Below are positions 6,361 to 12,356 of a stretch of DNA of 27,599 nt, in pieces; the first letter of the stretch is position 1, and each line of letters opens with the position of its first letter. Made by a program: the position numbers and the translations under genes. The notes below the pieces were generated by a model, which made no database searches, was not told where the DNA came from, and saw only the letters and a list, made by a program, of their open reading frames with translations. The stretch lies in the NCBI GenBank assembly GCA_001774945.1, contig MFBL01000023.1, positions 1-27,599 of the forward strand. The letters run 5' to 3'. Source of the DNA: Candidatus Curtissbacteria bacterium RIFCSPHIGHO2_12_FULL_41_17 (GTDB taxonomy: Bacteria > Patescibacteriota > Microgenomatia > Curtissbacterales > GWA2-41-24).

Positions 6361-6924
6361 GTGAATGATGATTCATTAATAGGTGAGGTGACATCCGGAA
6401 TTGCCGGCGAGTTTTCAAAGTTCGGCAAAAGCGTTACATCGCAAATAACCGGATCAACACCGAAGAATCCGGCAGATGCTACTGCCGTAAAGCAAGTAAC
6501 CGGTTTTGGAAAAGCTATAACTGGCCAACTTTTTGGCTCAAAACCCGAATCAACACAAAAAGCCAAAAGCATCCCACAGCCGGCTTCTTTTCTGGATGAG
6601 CTAAAAAAAATGGGCAGATCCGTAACAGCACAGGTTTCCGGTGCTGAAGATTTAACTGGGGAGCAGGTTTCTGAAATGGCCAAAAAAGATGAAGAGTTTT
6701 CTAAACAAGAGGCGGATGCCCTAAAGGCAAGAATAGCCAAGATCTACGAGGAGTACCGGGCGAAAAAGAAGCAAATGGATGAGGAAATCAAAAGTAAATT
6801 AGCACAGGAAGAACAGCATCAAAAAGAAGGCGAGGTTCTAATGCAGAAGAATGAGGAGGTTAGTTTAAATAATCCGGCAATTGCCAAGACAAGGGCGGAG
6901 ATAAAGAATTATGGAGCTGAATAA
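6361..6924 (+). CDS. Conserved-looking hypothetical protein with helical C-terminus
   Basis: A 187-residue protein starting at GTG. The N-terminal half contains three related short repeats: FSKFGKSVTSQITG, VTGFGKAITGQLFG and LKKMGRSVTAQVSG, each a small amphipathic helix followed by Gly. The C-terminal half is a charged helix (SKQEADALKARIAKIYEEYR onward), probably a coiled coil. There is no signal peptide or membrane segment, so it is likely cytoplasmic. The internal triplication is visible directly. I recall similar proteins only among Microgenomates and cannot assign a function. Its last 24 bases are duplicated 68 bases downstream on the other side of a repeat element. Confidence 0.7.
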   Translation: MNDDSLIGEVTSGIAGEFSKFGKSVTSQITGSTPKNPADATAVKQVTGFGKAITGQLFGSKPESTQKAKSIPQPASFLDELKKMGRSVTAQVSGAEDLTGEQVSEMAKKDEEFSKQEADALKARIAKIYEEYRAKKKQMDEEIKSKLAQEEQHQKEGEVLMQKNEEVSLNNPAIAKTRAEIKNYGAE

Positions 6925-6994
6925 TTCTTGCGGTCCTCGTCCTTCGACTATGCTCAGGACTGCGAGCCTAAAAGAATTATGGAGTAGAATAATT
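6903..6994 (+). repeat. Long R1 element flanked by a 24-bp direct duplication
   Basis: The element 6927-6970 contains R1 core CCTTCGACTATGCTCAGGAC (6941-6960) within a longer unit that begins CTTGCGGTCCTCG and ends ACTGCGAGCCTA. The same longer unit recurs at 9220-9265. It is bracketed by a 24-bp direct repeat, 6903-6926 and 6971-6994, differing at two positions; the left copy is the end of the preceding gene. This has the form of an insertion with target duplication. Confidence 0.75.
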
Positions 6995-7011
6995 GACTAT
7001 GGGATAAAAAT

Positions 7012-7206
7012 ATGATAAAAATTAATGTTAAGAAAATGGAAAGAGGTAGTAATCAAGGTAAAACGTCTTTAGAAGGGGAAGAACTGGAAGAGCCAAAAAA
7101 AATAGAGCCCGTGTATTTCCCTTCGTTTGTCGAGGCTTTTATCCAAAGATATCGTAAGGTACTGGCAAGATTAGCCGAAGAGGGCAAAAAAAGCGAAGAT
7201 GCCTGA
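7012..7206 (+). CDS. Small charged protein, candidate Doc antitoxin
   Basis: A 64-residue, highly charged protein with a disordered-looking N-terminal half (Lys/Gly/Glu-rich) and a C-terminal amphipathic helix (PSFVEAFIQRYRKVLARLAE). It overlaps the following Doc-family gene by eight bases, the usual arrangement of antitoxin and toxin. Phd antitoxins neutralise Doc through a C-terminal helix, and the helix here is placed accordingly, but the N-terminal Phd/YefM DNA-binding fold is not recognisable and the protein is shorter than Phd. The antitoxin role is inferred purely from position and shape. Confidence 0.55.
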   Translation: MIKINVKKMERGSNQGKTSLEGEELEEPKKIEPVYFPSFVEAFIQRYRKVLARLAEEGKKSEDA

Positions 7207-7690
7207 AGTTACCTCAGAGATTGAGAGTCCCCAAGCGACTGATCGAACTATCGAAAGAATAGCAAATTTAAAGCATCAAGCCGTCCATTGTCATAGAAGA
7301 ATTATTGAGGAAATTGGCGGAGCACATGGATTGCGAGAAGAGGCTGCACTTGAGTCTGCTGTTGCTACACCGTTTGCGACTTTTTCTGGGGATGAATTGC
7401 ACACGACAGTATTTGACAAAGCGGCTGCCTTAATGAGATCACTTTCTCTAAACCACCCTTTTGTTGATGGGAACAAGAGGATGAGCTTGGTTATGACTGC
7501 CTCATTTCTTTTAGAGCATGGCTTGGGACTTATAGATTCGTTGACCGATGATGAAATCGTAGAATTTTGTTTATCGTTGGCAAAGGGAGAGAAAAAGTTA
7601 CCGGATATTGCCGCGTGGCTAAAGGAAAATACTGACAGATCCTCAGCTCGATCTTTCCGTAAGGTCATGGAGCAATTCCAGGCGACATAG
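7199..7690 (+). CDS. doc: Death-on-curing (Doc)-type Fic-domain protein, probable toxin
   Basis: A 163-residue protein with a compact Fic fold of the Doc type. The catalytic loop HPFVDGNKR (His86 to Arg94) is complete. Upstream, HGLREEAALESAVATP and DKAAALMRSLSLN match the Doc pattern (GLRDxGLLESAL...A...). Doc of phage P1 phosphorylates elongation factor Tu and stops translation; Fic proteins proper transfer AMP. The motif residue before GN is Asp and the loop is GNKR, so which activity applies is not decided by sequence alone. No inhibitory helix motif is evident in the protein itself, consistent with a separate antitoxin. It overlaps the 64-residue gene upstream. Confidence 0.85.
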   Translation: MPEVTSEIESPQATDRTIERIANLKHQAVHCHRRIIEEIGGAHGLREEAALESAVATPFATFSGDELHTTVFDKAAALMRSLSLNHPFVDGNKRMSLVMTASFLLEHGLGLIDSLTDDEIVEFCLSLAKGEKKLPDIAAWLKENTDRSSARSFRKVMEQFQAT

Positions 7691-7730
7691 GCCCTCCTTT
7701 TTTATTTGCATTTCTTTTCCAGTACTAAAT

Positions 7731-7739
7731 TGGGATAAT
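7731..7739 (+). promoter_or_regulatory. Extended -10 element of cysS
   Basis: TGGGATAAT is an extended -10 (TGn plus GATAAT, 7734-7739), ten bases before the ATG at 7750. No clear -35 is at the right distance. The position supports ATG 7750 rather than TTG 7741 as the start. Confidence 0.5.
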
Positions 7740-7749
7740 ATTGGAAAGG

Positions 7750-9213
7750 ATGCTTAAGCTTTACAATTTTCTTTCCAGAAAAATAGAAGACTTCAAATCC
7801 TTCGAAAATTCTCAGGGTAAACCGACTGACAACGTTGTTGGGCTCTATACCTGTGGGCCGACTGTTTATGACTATGTGCATATCGGTAACTGGCGCACGT
7901 TTGTATTCGGGGACATACTGCGCCGGGTCTTGGAGTTTAACGGTTTCAAGGTCAAGTATGTGATGAACATAACGGATATTGACGACAAGATTATTGCAGC
8001 GGCAAGAAGCAGAGGTCTAGGGTTTAGGGAAATTGCTGCGAAATATGAAAAAGGTTTTTTTCAGGATTTACAGAAGCTGAATATCAAACGGGCTGATCAT
8101 TATCCTAGGGCTACAGAAAACATAGACTCAATGATCAAATTAATTTTGCGCCTTCTTGACAAAGGTTTTGCTTATAAAGCCGATGACGGAGTTTACTTTT
8201 CTGTAGGTAAATTCAAAAATTACGGGAAACTTTCAGGTCTTTCTAAGGCAGGACTGAAAAAGGGTGCTAGGATTAACGCTGATTTGTATGATAAAGAAAA
8301 CTGGTCAGATTTTGCTCTTTGGAAATTTCCTTCGACTTCGCTCAGGACAAGTCCTCAGCCCTCTTCAAATCCGGGGCTTGAGCCTAGTTGGGAGGCGCCA
8401 TTTGGCAAAGGCAGGCCCGGCTGGCATATTGAGTGCAGTGCGATGAGCATGAAGTATCTAAGTGGTGAGCCCTTCGGCAGTGAGCTCAGGGCCGAACTGC
8501 ACGGTCGAACCATCGATCTTCATACAGGCGGTGTCGATCTTTTGTTTCCCCATCACGAAAATGAAATTGCCCAGAGTGAGGCGGCAACCGGGAAAAAGTT
8601 TGTTAATTTTTGGCTGGAGGGAGAGCATCTTTTAGTAGAAGGAGAAAAAATGGCCAAGAGTTTGGGAAATATTTTTACGCTTTCTGACATTTCCAAAAAG
8701 GGATTTGAGCCATTAGCTCTGCGCTATTTGTTTTTAACAGCCCATTACAGATCAAAATTAAATTTCACCTGGAAATCACTAGAAGCTGTTCAAAACGCTC
8801 TTTTTAATTTACGATCTGAGGTTGCCAGCTGGGATGAGCCAAAGATAGGCTGTGCCGGTTATGAGAATGATTTTAAAGAAGCGATTAATAATGATTTGGA
8901 TATTCCAAAAGCGCTAGCAATCATGTGGGAAACTGTCAAAAGTGATTATCCAACATCAGCTCGTCATCAATCGGTTTTGGTGATGGATAGAGTGCTAGGT
9001 TTGGGGTTGGAGAAGCTGGAAAGAGCAGAATTACCAAAAGGAGCAAAAGAATTAATCGAAAAGCGCGAAGAGTTGAGAAAAGGGGGAAATTTTAAAGAAT
9101 CTGATAAGCTGCGAAAAGAATTGCAAAAAATGGGTGTTTATGTAGAAGATACACCCCAAGGGCCAAAGTGGAAGGTAAAGAAAGGAGAAGTTCTCGACAA
9201 GCTCGAACAGTAA
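7750..9213 (+). CDS. cysS: Cysteinyl-tRNA synthetase
   Basis: A class I aminoacyl-tRNA synthetase of 487 residues charging tRNA-Cys. Zinc ligands are visible as Cys35 (LYTCGPTVYD), Cys229 (GWHIECSAM) and the HHENE segment (His268, Glu272 region). The HIGH motif is HIGN (44-47), normal for this family, and the KMSKS loop is KMAKS (300-304) followed by LGN. A DALR-type C-terminal domain ends the protein. Odd features: an R1 repeat lies in frame at 8329-8348 (residues 194-200, PSTSLRT), lengthening the loop between DFALWK and the GKGRPGW motif. The C-terminal codons EVLDKLEQ are written by another repeat sequence (9191-9207). Both zones tolerate length change, so the enzyme is probably active. 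Confidence 0.95.
   Translation: MLKLYNFLSRKIEDFKSFENSQGKPTDNVVGLYTCGPTVYDYVHIGNWRTFVFGDILRRVLEFNGFKVKYVMNITDIDDKIIAAARSRGLGFREIAAKYEKGFFQDLQKLNIKRADHYPRATENIDSMIKLILRLLDKGFAYKADDGVYFSVGKFKNYGKLSGLSKAGLKKGARINADLYDKENWSDFALWKFPSTSLRTSPQPSSNPGLEPSWEAPFGKGRPGWHIECSAMSMKYLSGEPFGSELRAELHGRTIDLHTGGVDLLFPHHENEIAQSEAATGKKFVNFWLEGEHLLVEGEKMAKSLGNIFTLSDISKKGFEPLALRYLFLTAHYRSKLNFTWKSLEAVQNALFNLRSEVASWDEPKIGCAGYENDFKEAINNDLDIPKALAIMWETVKSDYPTSARHQSVLVMDRVLGLGLEKLERAELPKGAKELIEKREELRKGGNFKESDKLRKELQKMGVYVEDTPQGPKWKVKKGEVLDKLEQ
8329..8348 (+). repeat. R1 repeat in frame inside cysS
   Basis: CCTTCGACTTCGCTCAGGAC, identical to the intergenic copy at 4243-4262, translated as PSTSLRT. It sits in the loop that in other CysRS proteins is a few residues long between the ALWK segment and GKGRPGW. 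Confidence 0.9.
9191..9207 (+). repeat. R2-related 17-mer forming the cysS 3' end
   Basis: TTCTCGACAAGCTCGAA, repeated exactly at 10438-10454 before gnd. Here it encodes most of the last residues of CysRS (LDKLE) immediately before the stop codon. Confidence 0.75.
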
Positions 9214-9219
9214 GCAAAG

Positions 9220-9301
9220 CTTGCGGTCCTCGTCCCTCGACAAGCTCAGGACTGCGGGCCTAAAATATTCTTCGAGTGAAGCCCTTCGATAAAACTCAGG
9301 G
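9220..9301 (+). repeat. Composite repeat block between cysS and pgl
   Basis: A long R1 unit (9220-9265, core CCCTCGACAAGCTCAGGAC at 9234-9252) matches the unit at 6927-6972 outside its centre. It is followed by ATATTCTTCGAGTGAAG, similar to the right arm of the repeats around the GIY-YIG gene, and by a second R1 variant CCCTTCGATAAAACTCAGGG (9282-9301). The block reaches almost to the pgl start. Confidence 0.7.
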
Positions 9302-9324
9302 TAAACTGCGCGAATCGAGAAGTA

Positions 9325-9996
9325 ATGATCGAAGTTGTTAAAGTCCAAAGCAGCGACGAGGGTAATTCAAAAGCCCATGATATTTTGAAGGATGTGGTAG
9401 ACAATGGGACATTGCTGGCTGTCTCCGGCGGCACTTCGCCGGATTACCGTAAAATGATTGTCGAGCCTTCCGATATTTTGCCGGGTGTAGTTTGTATGGT
9501 TGACGAGCGTTGGGGAACACCGGTGCATGTCAACAGCAATGAGTTAATGATGGAAACTTCTGGTCTTGTCGGTTATTTGGATAAGTGGGGAGTTGAGTTT
9601 TGGCGGATTTTGAAAGGGAAAACTTTTGAAGAAACGGCAATTTCCTATAATACAATTATTGCCCATTTGTTTTCAAAGTTTAAGAAAAAAATCGGTATCA
9701 TGGGAATTGGCGAAGATCTTCATACGGCAGGCCTTTTCCCAAATTCGGAGGCTGACCATTCACCGCATTATGTAGTTTACGAAACAGTCGATGGTGAATT
9801 TGGGCAAAGAATTAGTTTGAGTCTTAAAGCGTTAGGTCAGTTTCAAAATTTTATAATCTTAGCATTCGGCGAAGAAAAAAGAGAAGCTCTTAAAAAACTT
9901 TTGGATGAAAATGAAAACGATATGCAAAAATATCCGGCGATATTTTACAGAAAGTACAAAGCAAAAAGTTATTTGATCACGGATCAAACTTTATAA
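9325..9996 (+). CDS. pgl: 6-phosphogluconolactonase
   Basis: A 223-residue protein of the glucosamine-6-phosphate isomerase/6-phosphogluconolactonase superfamily. It hydrolyses 6-phosphogluconolactone, the second step of the oxidative pentose phosphate pathway. Three family motifs are seen in order: SGGTSP (sugar phosphate binding), MVDERWGTPVH (DERxVP type) and GIMGIGEDLHTAGLFP (matching GxGxDGHTASLFP). The Asp-Gly of that last motif is Asp-Leu here, a variation worth noting. Context strongly supports the assignment, since gnd follows and zwf lies on the opposite strand nearby. The start is preceded by repeat-derived sequence (CGAGAAGTAATG), with GAGAAG as the only possible ribosome binding site. 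Confidence 0.85.
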   Translation: MIEVVKVQSSDEGNSKAHDILKDVVDNGTLLAVSGGTSPDYRKMIVEPSDILPGVVCMVDERWGTPVHVNSNELMMETSGLVGYLDKWGVEFWRILKGKTFEETAISYNTIIAHLFSKFKKKIGIMGIGEDLHTAGLFPNSEADHSPHYVVYETVDGEFGQRISLSLKALGQFQNFIILAFGEEKREALKKLLDENENDMQKYPAIFYRKYKAKSYLITDQTL

Positions 9997-10015
9997 TATT
10001 GTTCGACCTTGCCTG

Positions 10016-10035
10016 CCCTGAATTTTATTGAAGGG
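10016..10035 (-). repeat. R1 variant, inverted copy
   Basis: The reverse strand reads CCCTTCAATAAAATTCAGGG, two bases different from the forward copy at 9282-9301. The two therefore form inverted copies bracketing the pgl gene. Confidence 0.7.
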
Positions 10036-10056
10036 TGGAGAACTTCCAATTCAAGT

Positions 10057-10112
10057 AGTTCTCGCTGTCGCTCGAACAATATCTCAAATATTCTTCGAAC
10101 GAAGTGAGAAGT
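10057..10112. repeat. R2 palindromic repeat, left copy, before the GIY-YIG gene
   Basis: Left arm AGTTCTCGCTGTCGCTCGAA runs into CAATA, and right arm TATTCTTCGAACGAAGTGAG continues into AAGT; the arms are imperfect inverted repeats. A second, same-orientation copy follows the gene at 10376-10426. Confidence 0.85.
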
Positions 10113-10119
10113 TAAAACA

Positions 10120-10377
10120 ATGATAAAGAAGGGAAACTGGAAATGGCACGTTTACATTATTGAATGCAAAGATGGTTTTTATTACACGGGGATTACTTGG
10201 AATATTGAAGTAAGGATGGAGCAACATCGTATTGGTAAGGGCAGTAGGTTTACTGCTAAACATGGATTTAAGAGGTTATGTTACACCGAAGAATTTGATG
10301 ACCTTGTCCAAGCCAGGAATAGAGAACATCAGTTAAAAGACTTTAGCAGAAAGAAAAAAGAAGCATTGTTTCAATAG
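10120..10377 (+). CDS. Small GIY-YIG domain nuclease
   Basis: An 85-residue single-domain GIY-YIG protein. Motif residues are VYI (11-13) and YTGI (22-25) for the paired GIY/YIG strands, Arg32 and His36 in the following helix (VRMEQH), and Glu69 in NREHQLK, the metal-binding glutamate. LSRKKK-type ending (FSRKKKEALF) is usual in the UPF0213/YhbQ-like group of stand-alone domains. GIY-YIG enzymes cut one DNA strand per active site and include UvrC, homing endonucleases and phage nucleases. No extra DNA-binding domain is present. Its placement between two direct palindromic repeats suggests a role in movement or processing of these repeats. This is inference; stand-alone members mostly lack a defined function. 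Confidence 0.85.
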   Translation: MIKKGNWKWHVYIIECKDGFYYTGITWNIEVRMEQHRIGKGSRFTAKHGFKRLCYTEEFDDLVQARNREHQLKDFSRKKKEALFQ

Positions 10378-10426
10378 TTCTCGCATTCGCTCGAACAATA
10401 AGTATTCTTCGAACGAAGTGAGAAGT
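10376..10426. repeat. R2 palindromic repeat, right copy, after the GIY-YIG gene
   Basis: AGTTCTCGCATTCGCTCGAA plus CAATA, then TATTCTTCGAACGAAGTGAG plus AAGT. It differs from the left copy mainly in the loop length and a two-base change in the left arm. Confidence 0.85.
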
Positions 10427-10437
10427 AAAAGTGGTAA

Positions 10438-10460
10438 TTCTCGACAAGCTCGAATAATAT
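10438..10460 (+). repeat. R2-related 17-mer supplying a -10-like box for gnd
   Basis: TTCTCGACAAGCTCGAA (10438-10454, identical to 9191-9207) runs into TAATAT (10455-10460), which ends 11 bases before the gnd ATG at 10472. The spacing matches other short-leader promoters in this window, so the repeat border may carry or create the promoter. Confidence 0.5.
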
Positions 10461-10471
10461 TTACCGTATAT

Positions 10472-11545
10472 ATGAGATTAGGTTTTATCGGCTTAGGACG
10501 TATGGGTAACCGGATGGTTACTAAACTAATTGGCGAAGGCCATGAAGTTGTGGTCTGGAATCGTTCTTCGAATAAAGTCGAAGAACTCAAGTTAAAAGTT
10601 AAAAGTGAAAAGTTAAAAGTCGGAAAAACGATAGAAGATTTGGTAAATCAGCTGGGTAAACCGCGAGTTATTTGGTCGATGCTTCCGGCCCATTCGACAC
10701 ATTCGGTGAACTTAGTGCAAGCAAGCTCAGGGTCAGAGACGGGAGATCCGACACAGGAAATATTGAAAGAGGTCGAAAAATATGTCGAGACCGACGATAT
10801 CGTTATCGACGGGGGAAATGCTCACTACACGGACACCCAAAAGAGATTTGAGAATTTTGCAAAAAAAGGCGTCAGATTTTTGGGGATTGGAGTTTCCGGA
10901 GGGTTGATTGCTGCCAAAGAGGGATATCCTCTAATGGCTGGGGGAGATAAAAGTGCCTACGATCACATCAAGCCAATTCTCGATTCGCTTGCAAAACCAA
11001 CCCATTCGACAAGCTCAGGGCAAGGCGGTGGTCATGAGTATTTCGGCGAAGGCGGAGCTGGGCATTTTGTGAAGATGGTTCACAATGGGATTGAATATGG
11101 AGTAATGCAGTCAATAGGTGAGGGGTTCGGGGTTTTGGAAAAATCCCCGTACAACTTGGATTTAGTAAAAGTTGCAAAGCTCTACCAAAAAGGTACTCTG
11201 CTTTCCGGCTTCATGATGCAAAGGACTGTCGAAGCACTTGAAAAGGATCCAAAAATGGAGTCAATAGAAGGCTACATTGAAGCATCCGGAGAAGGAGAAT
11301 GGACGGTGGAGGAAGCAAAGAAACAAAAAGTGCCAGTTGAAATTATCGAAGCCTCTTTAGAATTCCGCAACCGGTCAAGATCCGACCCCAAAGTTGCTTC
11401 CTCCTTTGCTGCCCGCCTGGTCGCCGCACTCCGCAACGCCTTTGGTGGACATGAGGTAAAGTCATCCTATGCTGCCCCCTCCGCCGAAGTAGCTTTGGCT
11501 ACGAAGGCCGAGAAAGCTTCGGATGGCAAGAAGAAATTATCTTGA
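10472..11545 (+). CDS. gnd: 6-phosphogluconate dehydrogenase, decarboxylating (short GndA/YqeC type)
   Basis: A 357-residue enzyme that oxidises 6-phosphogluconate to ribulose-5-phosphate and CO2. The N-terminal Rossmann motif is GFIGLGRMGNRM; DDIVIDGGNAHY, GVSGG and GAGHFVKMVHNGIEYG with catalytic Lys201 follow. The protein is longer than the roughly 300-residue members of this type because of repeat-derived segments. These are a 7-bp repeat tract coding KLKVKSEKLKV, a loop HSTHSVNLVQASSGSETG, a loop THSTSSGQGG, and a C-terminal tail after the natural end AFGGHEVK. ATG 10472 is chosen over 10418 because MRLGFIGLG is the natural N-terminus. It forms the oxidative pentose phosphate set with pgl and zwf. 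Confidence 0.93.
   Translation: MRLGFIGLGRMGNRMVTKLIGEGHEVVVWNRSSNKVEELKLKVKSEKLKVGKTIEDLVNQLGKPRVIWSMLPAHSTHSVNLVQASSGSETGDPTQEILKEVEKYVETDDIVIDGGNAHYTDTQKRFENFAKKGVRFLGIGVSGGLIAAKEGYPLMAGGDKSAYDHIKPILDSLAKPTHSTSSGQGGGHEYFGEGGAGHFVKMVHNGIEYGVMQSIGEGFGVLEKSPYNLDLVKVAKLYQKGTLLSGFMMQRTVEALEKDPKMESIEGYIEASGEGEWTVEEAKKQKVPVEIIEASLEFRNRSRSDPKVASSFAARLVAALRNAFGGHEVKSSYAAPSAEVALATKAEKASDGKKKLS
10590..10620 (+). repeat. Heptanucleotide tandem repeat inside gnd
   Basis: Four consecutive units of AGTTAAA (one AGTGAAA) plus a partial fifth. Read in gnd as a Lys/Leu/Val/Ser tract between the Rossmann beta-alpha unit and the next helix. The unit is not a multiple of three, so unit gain or loss would shift the frame. 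Confidence 0.8.
10689..10732 (+). repeat. Expanded R1 variant in frame inside gnd
   Basis: Begins CCCATTCGACACATTCGG and ends GCAAGCAAGCTCAGGG, that is R1 ends with a 24-bp longer centre. It encodes HSTHSVNLVQASSGS after the MLPA segment, where other short Gnd proteins have two to four residues. Confidence 0.75.
11001..11020 (+). repeat. R1 repeat in frame inside gnd
   Basis: CCCATTCGACAAGCTCAGGG, encoding THSTSSGQ just before the conserved substrate-binding GAGHFVKMVHNG region, in the same reading frame as the cysS and hydrolase copies. Confidence 0.88.
11463..11525. repeat. Nested palindrome forming the extended C-terminus of gnd
   Basis: Nested inverted arms: CATCC (11463-11467)/GGATG (11521-11525), CCGAAG (11484-11489)/CTTCGG (11517-11522), and GTAGC (11489-11493)/GCTAC (11498-11502) around TTTG. 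It encodes the tail after the usual Gnd end (residue region GGHEVK), rich in Ala, Ser and Lys. Confidence 0.6.
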
Positions 11546-11573
11546 TTCTTCGGTTGTGCCCAGGATCTTTCGG

Positions 11574-11602
11574 CACTTCGACTCGTTTCCACTCGCTCAG
11601 TG
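11574..11602 (+). repeat. R1-related palindromic copy after gnd
   Basis: Starts CACTTCGACTCG and ends CGCTCAGTG, an R1-like ends-only match with a longer centre and CACT/AGTG termini. Confidence 0.5.
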
Positions 11603-11660
11603 TTTCGATCTTCGATCTCAACTTGACAATTTTCACAGTTGGGTGCATTCTTAATTCGTC

Positions 11661-12356
11661 ATGGCAGTGGAACAGCAAACTGCCTACGAAAGTTTCGGCC
11701 AGTTTAGAGCTCGAGTTACCCGCGAGCTGTCTTTTGCTCAAAGAAAACTGGTAGAACTCACAGATAAAGTTGTTGATGACCACCCTGAGGGAATAAGCGT
11801 ATTGCAGGTACCTAACACTGATTATCTAACTTACTGTGCTAATCAAATAAGACTTTCTTTTTACCCCGATCGTTTCCAAATAATGACCTTACCCCGGTCG
11901 GTTAAAGATGTACTGCTACACGTAGTTGACGAAAGTAGAGACTTGGAGGTCACTCTGGTCTTAGATGACCCGGAATCTTCAGAATATGGTTATGCATTTG
12001 GCTTTTCCTTTGCTCTTGTTCTGGGATCAAGGATTGCACAGCCTGATAAGGTATCAATTGGCGTTTCCAGTCTCGATAGGGTAACGCCTTTTGTAGTCAG
12101 AGCCCAAACAGAAGATCAGAGTGAGGAGCAAAGGAGAATAATAGATGAATACAGGAAATTGGGGATTACTGACTATGGTAAAACTCACTCCCGTGCTGTC
12201 TTAGCGGAAGGCGCAAGGTGGGCTGGAAAAATAATCGCAGGCGAAGTTGATCCAAAGATAGTTGATCTTGAAACTTATAGACGAAATAGGCCAAAATCAC
12301 CAAGTTTTAGGGAGCCGGGTGGGGGACTTTTACTAAGATTTCCAAAAACCGCTTAA
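11661..12356 (+). CDS. Hypothetical protein
   Basis: A 231-residue soluble protein without signal peptide or membrane segment. It starts MAVEQQTAYESFGQFRARVT and contains a long N-terminal helix (RELSFAQRKLVELTDKVVDD), a mixed central region with strands (QIRLSFYPDRFQIMTLP, LEVTLVLDD) and a basic/Pro-rich tail. No catalytic motif is recognisable. The upstream sequence TTGACA (11622-11627) could be a -35, with no convincing -10. The gene is wedged between gnd and the convergent zwf, with zero bases between its stop and the zwf stop. Composition looks like its neighbours, and no family can be named. Confidence 0.65.
   Translation: MAVEQQTAYESFGQFRARVTRELSFAQRKLVELTDKVVDDHPEGISVLQVPNTDYLTYCANQIRLSFYPDRFQIMTLPRSVKDVLLHVVDESRDLEVTLVLDDPESSEYGYAFGFSFALVLGSRIAQPDKVSIGVSSLDRVTPFVVRAQTEDQSEEQRRIIDEYRKLGITDYGKTHSRAVLAEGARWAGKIIAGEVDPKIVDLETYRRNRPKSPSFREPGGGLLLRFPKTA

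Larger units (their letters stand above)
10057..10426 (+). mobile_element. Candidate GIY-YIG cassette flanked by direct palindromic repeats
   Basis: The GIY-YIG gene (10120-10377) fills the space between two directly repeated R2 palindromes (10057-10112 and 10376-10426), and the gene's TAG stop shares its last two bases with the right copy. The structure resembles a nuclease gene carried inside, or moved with, a small palindromic repeat. No terminal transposon signature or transposase is present, so mobility is a hypothesis. Confidence 0.35.

Noticed and set aside
8264..8446. A 60-codon open frame in cysS reading through the R1 repeat (LRLRSGQV)
   Set aside because: It is an alternative frame of cysS; the conserved CysRS motifs continue on both sides in the other frame.
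9220..10460. CRISPR array formed by the repeats around pgl and the GIY-YIG gene
   Set aside because: The repeats are variable, irregularly spaced and contain whole genes between them; no cas genes are present.
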